Translations under genes and position numbers: made by a program
The notes under the pieces: model-generated
What the model was told of the DNA's origin: nothing
The model's database searches: none
What the model saw: the letters and a program-made list of their open reading frames with translations, nothing else
DNA from: Meloidogyne chitwoodi
Lineage: Eukaryota; Nematoda; Chromadorea; Rhabditida; Meloidogynidae
Direction: 5' to 3'
NCBI GenBank assembly: GCA_015183035.1
Contig: JACZZP010000008.1
Coordinates: 2,046,001-2,110,000, forward strand
Length of the DNA: 64,000 bases
In this document: one piece after another, positions 58,588-64,000 of the stretch
How positions within the stretch are numbered: position 1 is the stretch's first letter
Layout: the number at the start of each line of letters is the position of its first letter

Positions 58588-58770
58588 AAAATGTCAACAG
58601 ATTATCAAAAATGTAAACAAACAGAAAATATTTCAAAATGTAAAAAATAAATTCCAACAAAATATCAAAACGTCAACAACATAAAATATTTCGTAAAATA
58701 TACCAATAAACAAAATTTCAAAATATCAATAAAGACAAAAACATTCAAAACGTCAATTTACGCAAAATAT
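58588..58770. repeat. array of CAAAATGTCAA-like units
   Basis: Units include TTAAAATGTCAACAG, ATCAAAAATGTAAAC, TTTCAAAATGTAAAA, ATCAAAACGTCAACA, TTTCAAAATATCAAT and TTCAAAACGTCAATTTACG. It follows the hAT MITE directly. Confidence 0.6.
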
Positions 58771-58849
58771 GCCATCTTGTCATCACCAAAATTAAAATAC
58801 TATCAAAAACATTCCTAATCCTAAAATGCATGTTTTCAATATAAAAATA

Positions 58850-61780
58850 TTAACAGTAAGATGTAGTAGAAGATGTACTTGGGACAACAATAGGGGAATC
58901 ATAAATAAGAAAAGAATTATTTGTTGAAGAATTAATTGTATCAGTATTTTCTTCTTCTTCTTCCTCTTCATTAAATTCAATGCTAGAATAATCCATCATT
59001 TTTTCATTTTTTATATCAAAATGTAATCCATTAACATAACCTTGAACATGATGTGATAAGACATCTAAAGTATTTAAAATTGATTCATCAGTATCATAAG
59101 AAGCTTCATTTAATGTAGTTGTTACTAATTCTTCTTTTATTATATATTTTCTACTACTACTATTTCTTCTTTTATTATTTGAAATTGTTATTGAACGAAT
59201 GTTATCTTTTTGCTTTTCAAAATCATCCCAAAATGCTAATAAATAATCTGGGAGTGATGGTTGATATTTGGAATTTTGCTTAAATTAAAAAAAAAAATTT
59301 GTAAAGAATTCCCTCAATAATATTCCCCAATTTTGACCAATAAAATTTAATTTAAAAAACCTTGATATTAAAATGTGCTGTTTCCATTGCATAATTTGTA
59401 TTTAATAATGCATGAGTTGCTCTTTCACTAATATTCCAAAATTCTATCGGGCAAAATGGTTGATGAACAATTGGATCAATATTATTTGGTGTTGATTCAA
59501 CTATAATTGCAGAACCTGAAGGAGATGATGAAGTCATTTCATAACGAGTCTGTGGTGGTGGTTGTGCAGAATATACATGTTCTTCATGACTAACATTACA
59601 ATCTATATTAAAAAAATAATAATTTAAAAATTAATAAAAATTAAATAAACCTGAATAATCCATTGGTGGTCCCAATGGTGAAAATAACATATTTTCACCA
59701 AAATTTATTCCAAACGCTGAAGATTTCATTTGATATTCATAATCAGTTAAACCAATATATGTTCTTTTGTAGTAAAAAAGAAATCTTGACAATTGTGGGA
59801 TTTGAACAGCTTCGCTTGCAATTACGTAGAATGCTCGGATAATAAAAGAAGGAGGAATAAGTGCCAAACATAGTAATCGACTAAAATAAAATTTAAAAAA
59901 TAATATATTTAAGCTTAATTTTTGTGATTAAATGTCATCTTTGACTTTTCTTTTTAAACTTTAAAAGAAAAGAAAAAAATAAATTCCATCAAAAGGGTTC
60001 GAACCATCCACCCAAACAGTTATAAACACAAACACATTCCACCACACCAAGGAGACAACAAGTTAGTTTTTTAAAAATAATTCTTAACTTCGTCAAAAAG
60101 TCAAAATAGACATGGACTCTTACTTTATAAAAATAAAATTAAAAAACCGAAATGTCATTCTCGCAATATTTCCAGCCACACTTTTTTCATGACCATAGAG
60201 TGCTCCTAATTTTAAATCTCTCCATTTTTTAAATAAAGCTTGAGCATAACGAAAGTAGCAACCACTAACCGAAGCTTCTGGAAAAACTTTTTGTGCTGCT
60301 ACAACCATATCATTTTCAAAATCAGTTATAACTAAAATATAAAAATAAAATTACAAAAAAATAAAAACGTTTTAATAAAATTCACACAAAGGTCAATTTT
60401 TCTGTAAAAAATTCATTTATTAAAGTGGGTACTTTAATTAAAACATTTTTAATAAAAAAAAAATACTTTTGTGAGGTTTTGCAGGTTCTATAGCATTAGA
60501 AATAGCTTCCAAAGCTTCAATGTAAAACTGTTCAGTGTGTTCAGGCAAAAGTGCATGTGCGACAATAATTAATTGATCTCTGAATACTGCTCCAATAATA
60601 AAGCATTGTTTAAATGGCCTAGGCGCTGATTTAAAAGTTGAGCCAATTGCCCAAATTGGCTGGGCGGCAAGGTGTGCAAGCATCTTAAATAAAAAATAAC
60701 CCATTAAAGATGTTTAAAAATAAAAAACATATTGATGTGCAAAAACAAAAACAGCATAATTATCATGAATTCGAACAGATCTAGAATCATAGAGTAGAAT
60801 TGATTGACCATCTTTTTCAATTAATGCAGGTGGAAATTGTATTGACATAACATCAGATGAAGATACTTTTGAACTTCCTTTTCCGTATAATTTTGCTTTT
60901 TCTCTAAAAATAAAATTTTTTTAATGTTTTAATTTGAAACTTAAAAATAAAAAATAAACCTGTACGCCATAATTCCAAGTGCATTATCACTTCCCATAGC
61001 AATAAAAGTTTCATCATCAACTCCTGATCGTATACTTGCAATTAGACGAACTCTATTTAAATTTGGATCTTCTCTAGCTCTTCGTTTCAATTCATATCTT
61101 TTGATTTCAGCAAGACGTCGTTCTGGTTGAGGTAAATGAGAATGTTCTAGTCTTATTCTTCCAAAAATCGTTCCATCTTCATTCTCAACAGCGGTTGCTT
61201 TAGCATGGCATTTACTTTCAGTACAACGCCAATAAGGACCATCATGTCTAACACGAACATAACGATAACCTTAAAATAATTTATAAATTAAAAAAAATAA
61301 AGATTTTTATATCATCATTTCCAAGACTTGTGGTTCACCCTATTTCAATGGAAACACAAAAAACATTGAATCAACATTTTAGTTTTTTCAGTTTGTACAA
61401 ACTAGATCACAGCTTAAGAACCAAAATCTTACAAAGCCCCCAAAAATCAGTACCATCCCATAATCTTAAAAAATAAAAAAATATATACCATTGTTCCAAA
61501 TACAAAGAGCACCTTTATTTGTACAACCTCTAGCAAATTCAACAAGTCCTTCTTGTTCAGCTTCCTCCTTATCATCAGTAGCATCAGTTTTAACTGCTAA
61601 AACAAATTGAGTATCATCAACAACTAACAAATCTTCGATAGACTCTTCATTTTCTTCAACTTTTGATGATGGTGGACGTTTACGTCTTGCCGATGAAAGT
61701 CTTTGAATTTGTTCAAGTTTTGGTCGTATAATACTTGTATTAGGTGTTGTGTTTAATTTAGCATCTAATTTGTCGGCCAT
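58850..61780 (-). CDS. FLYWCH zinc-finger plus MULE-transposase-derived protein, gene 2
   Basis: The ATG at 61780 starts MADKLDAKLNTTPNTSIIRP. The FLYWCH-type finger is FARGCTNKGALCIWNNG plus a single exon (about 60962-61270) with PYWRCTESKCHAKATAV and HSHLPQPERRLAEIKR. The transposase-like core has WAIGSTFKSAPRPFKQCFII, VITDFENDMVVAAQKVFPEA and SGCYFRYAQALFKKW. The C-terminal part tracks gene 1 (YCPLEFWNISERSAT-like and HHVQGYVNGLHFDIKNEKM) and ends TSSTTSYC with TAA at 58850. The catalytic DGTFK Asp is again replaced (GSTFK). Exon structure is like gene 1 but without the duplicated FLYWCH exon. Probably a domesticated DNA-binding protein. Confidence 0.85.
59994..60053 (-). repeat. intronic tRNA-like element (FLYWCH gene 2)
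   Basis: Minus strand CCTTGGTGTGGTGGAATG (A-box with one change) and GGATGGTTCGAACCC (B-box). Same intron as the element in gene 1 and recognisably homologous (shared TTTGTAACT/TTATAACT middle). Confidence 0.65.
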
Positions 61781-62218
61781 TTGAAATTTTTTCTTTCTAA
61801 AAAAATAAAAATAAATAAACGTCTAAAAGTCAAAATATGTAATCTTGAAAAATAAATGATAAAAACAAAACTTTTTCTCTATTTCATATTAACTTTTCTT
61901 TGGATAATGCCCTATATAATACTCTCTCAAATATTCGCTATCTATTCTTATTATAAAACTTTGTGACTTTTTATCTCTAGAAATAAAAATAGTAAAGGAA
62001 ATTACAGTATACAAAATAAAAATGACAAAAAATCTAAAATGTTGTAATTTCGCCAAATTTTTTTCATAAATTTTGCAAATTTTAAAATTTAATGATCCTT
62101 ACGTAAATAAAAACTTGTTTGATCAATAAACTCTATTTAACTCAACGCAAACACACACTGCTGATATATTACATAAAAAGAATTTATTTTTTTCTTTTTT
62201 AAAAATTTTCTCACAAAA
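61781..62218. other. divergent promoter region, FLYWCH gene 2 and Kunitz gene
   Basis: A+T-rich 5' flank shared by two divergent genes; no ORF or repeat seen. Confidence 0.5.
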
Positions 62219-62819
62219 ATGCTCAACTTTATTGCATTTTTGTTGTTAATAGAATTTAGGCAATATTGTAGTGGAGTTGAATTTTTTTCTGAACATGGTC
62301 AGTATTCATAGTTCTCTCAAGCTTTTTAAAAACTAAAAAAATGTTATAACAAAATCTAAAGCTTTTACTAAAAATTTTTAAAAATTATAAAACTAAGAAA
62401 ATACCAAAAAAGACAAAATGCCAAAAAGACAAAACGCCCATTTTTTAGGAAAATTGTGTAATGCTTCTTTTAGCCCAAACTTACAAGGCGAACCATTAGA
62501 AAAATGTGGAAAAGACTTGAAAGAATGTAAAAATAGTAACAATTATTATTGTGAAGGTGGTTATTGCTGTCCAAAAAAAGGTTTCCTTTTTAATTAATTT
62601 AAATTAATTTAAATTAATTAATTTTTTTAAGAATTTGTTTGTCAAAGTTTAACAGATTCTGGACATGAAATTGATGAACAAAAACAATTTTTACATTTTG
62701 GACGTTTTTCTTATAATTCACAATTAAAAGGTTGTATTAAATTTAGTTATTTTGGTAAAGGAGGAAATTTTAATAATTTTTTAAAATATTCTGATTGTAA
62801 ACTTTTTTGTAGTGATTGA
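62219..62819 (+). CDS. secreted lustrin-type Cys-rich plus Kunitz-like domain protein
   Basis: The ATG at 62219 begins MLNFIAFLLLIEFRQYCSG, a clear signal peptide, so the product is secreted. Exon 2 (62449-62580) carries a lustrin-type Cys-rich repeat: LCNASFSPNLQGEPL, KCGKDLKECKNSNNYYCEGG, YCCPKKEFVC. The Kunitz/BPTI-like domain follows: SLTDSGHEIDEQKQFLHFGR, FSYNSQLKGCIKFSYFGKGG, NFNNFLKYSDCKLFCSD and TGA at 62817. Only four of the six Kunitz cysteines are present: the position-14 and position-38 pair is missing (YFGKGGN where YGGCGGN is usual). Without that disulfide and a canonical reactive-site loop, protease inhibition is doubtful. This lustrin-Kunitz layout is common in nematode cuticle/secreted proteins. 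Confidence 0.85.
62398..62445. repeat. short run of CAAAATGCCAA-like units in the Kunitz gene intron
   Basis: AGACAAAATGCCAAAAAGAC and AAAACGCCCATTTTTTAG precede the exon 2 acceptor; same motif as the larger arrays. Confidence 0.4.
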
Positions 62820-62902
62820 TAGTTAAGAATTAAATAATTAAAATAAATAATTAAAATAAATTTTTATTTAAATATTTTAAAAATAATAATTATTATTTTT
62901 TT

Positions 62903-64000
62903 TCAACAATTTTTATTATTATTTTTAATAAAAGACCAAATTATTGAACAAAAATTTGAAGATCCAAAATTTTGTTGTTGTTTTAAAGTTGAATTTTTAT
63001 TTTTTTTTGTTTTTTGATTTTTCTAAAAATTAAAAAAAAATCTTTTTTTTTCCAAACCTTTATAAAATGTTCAATTTTTTCAAAAAATTCATTTCTTCCA
63101 TTTTTTATTTTATTTTCATTAAATTTAAAATTTTTATCATCATCATTTTTTAGCGTTGTAAATAATTCTGAAGGTTCTCTTAAAAAAATTAAAATTTAAA
63201 TTAAAAGCCCTGGGGGTTATATTTAATTTTTAAAATAAAAAAAATCCTTTAATAAAGCTTCCTGGAGTTCTATTTATTTTTCAATAATTTTTAAAATTTA
63301 ATAAAACCTCCAGGGGCTTTAATTTTATTTTTTAAAGTTAAAAAAACAAACAAACATGCTTGTCCATTTTGCATCTAATTTATATTTTCCAGTTAATTTA
63401 AGTCCATTTAATAAATTTAAAGCCAACATTTTAATTAAATTATTATTTTGATTATTCTTAAAAAAATAAATAAAAATAATTAAAAAAAAAATAACCTTTA
63501 AAATCATTTTTATTTCTTCTTTAATAAATATTCCTTTTCCTAAAATATTATTATTATCTGGATCACAACTATCTAAATTAAATTGATGACCACCACCAAA
63601 ACAATTATTTATTATTATTAAATTATCTTCTTCTTCTTCGTCATCATCTTCTTTTTCTTCATTTTTATCAGTAAAAATCATTGAATTTAATGAAGGAAAA
63701 TTCTTTTAAAAATTAAAAAAAAACTTAAATTTAAATAAAAAATTATACCAAAAATATTCTTCTCAAAATTAACAAAAGTGCAGCTGTACAACGTTCATCA
63801 TTCATATTAATAAAATTAATAGCAACACTAATTAATGCTAAACGTTTAATAAATGATGCAACCCTTTTTGTAGAACAATGTTTTTTTCTTTTAATTAATA
63901 ATAATTGAATTGATTCAATTAATAATAAAATTTGGGTTGGTATTTCTATTTTTGAAAAAAAAAATTAAAAAAAAATAAAATTAATTAAAATATAAACCTT
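62903..64000 (-). CDS. NOC3-like nucleolar protein, 3' part only
   Basis: Minus-strand exons. The most upstream visible (about 63760-63950) reads EIPTQILLLIESIQLLLIKR, KRVASFIKRLALISVAINF and CTAALLLILRRIF. The RxxAFxKRL pattern followed by a Leu-rich helix matches NOC3-type CBF domains, which act in 60S ribosome biogenesis and transport. The next exon is acidic (KNEEKEDDDEEEEDNLIIIN) and contains CDPDNNNILGKGIF, then NNLIKMLALNLLNGLKLTGK and REPSELFTTLKN. The 3' end is uncertain: a Lys-rich exon could run to TGA at 62903, convergent with the Kunitz gene. The 5' part lies beyond the window. Assignment rests on one motif region. Confidence 0.5.

Larger units (their letters stand above)
58121..58849. 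other. intergenic between FLYWCH gene 2 and paralogue C
   Basis: No gene. It holds a hAT-type MITE (58399-58572) and then a run of CAAAATGTCAA-like units (58588-58770). Confidence 0.5.

Overview
This window reads as nuclear DNA of a nematode, most likely a tylenchid close to the root-knot nematodes (Meloidogyne-like). That is inference from three things: very high A+T, compact multi-exon genes with many 30-80 bp introns, and animal/nematode proteins (PAR-1, kindlin/UNC-112, DRE-1/FBXO11, RAD-51, a lustrin-Kunitz secreted protein). No bacterial-style operons, CRISPR arrays or rRNAs are seen. Most gene models are my own exon joins by eye. Outer limits are usually firm (ATG and stop seen) but inner splice sites are approximate.

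Layout. 1-6671 (+): the PAR-1/MARK kinase, lacking its 5' end. 7839-9287 (+): a very divergent Hsp70-derived protein. 9537-12271 (+): a Q/S/R-rich protein with an RRM-like end. 13074-17133 (-): kindlin UNC-112. 17949-19941 (+): a DESI2-type PPPDE peptidase with a Merlin-type DNA transposon remnant in an intron. 20172-21454: a large near-perfect palindrome carrying the same small gene fragment twice. 21549-22375 (-): ribosomal protein eS10. 22937-29394 (-): DRE-1/FBXO11. 29395-31957: a noncoding stretch with iterated motifs. 31958-33722 (-): an unrecognised acidic protein. 34387-39727 (-): ACBD3-like, with a MITE in a giant intron. 40207-41880 (-): RAD-51, divergent from 42218-44020 (+), an unrecognised coiled-coil protein whose last intron holds a related MITE. 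44343-49011 (-): RBM25. 49448-61780 (-): an all-minus accessory cluster of two FLYWCH/MULE-transposase-derived genes flanking two or three Hsp70-derived genes, with two hAT MITEs. 62219-62819 (+): a lustrin-Kunitz protein. 62903-64000 (-): 3' part of a NOC3-like nucleolar protein.

The most interesting parts are four. (i) A duplicated exon in the first FLYWCH gene cannot be spliced in tandem without a stop, so it looks like a mutually exclusive pair encoding alternative halves of a DNA-binding zinc finger. (ii) A small family of mitochondrial-Hsp70-derived pseudo-chaperones has lost catalytic Asp residues and the substrate-binding domain and gained a different C-terminal module. (iii) Eight intronic tRNA-like elements with recognisable A and B boxes all lie in the sense orientation of their host gene, one of them shared by the two FLYWCH paralogues in the same intron. 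(iv) The 5' splice sites are mostly AG|GTTTTT rather than GTAAGT. The conserved cellular genes are largely unrelated in function; only the 49-62 kb cluster looks like a locally duplicated functional block.
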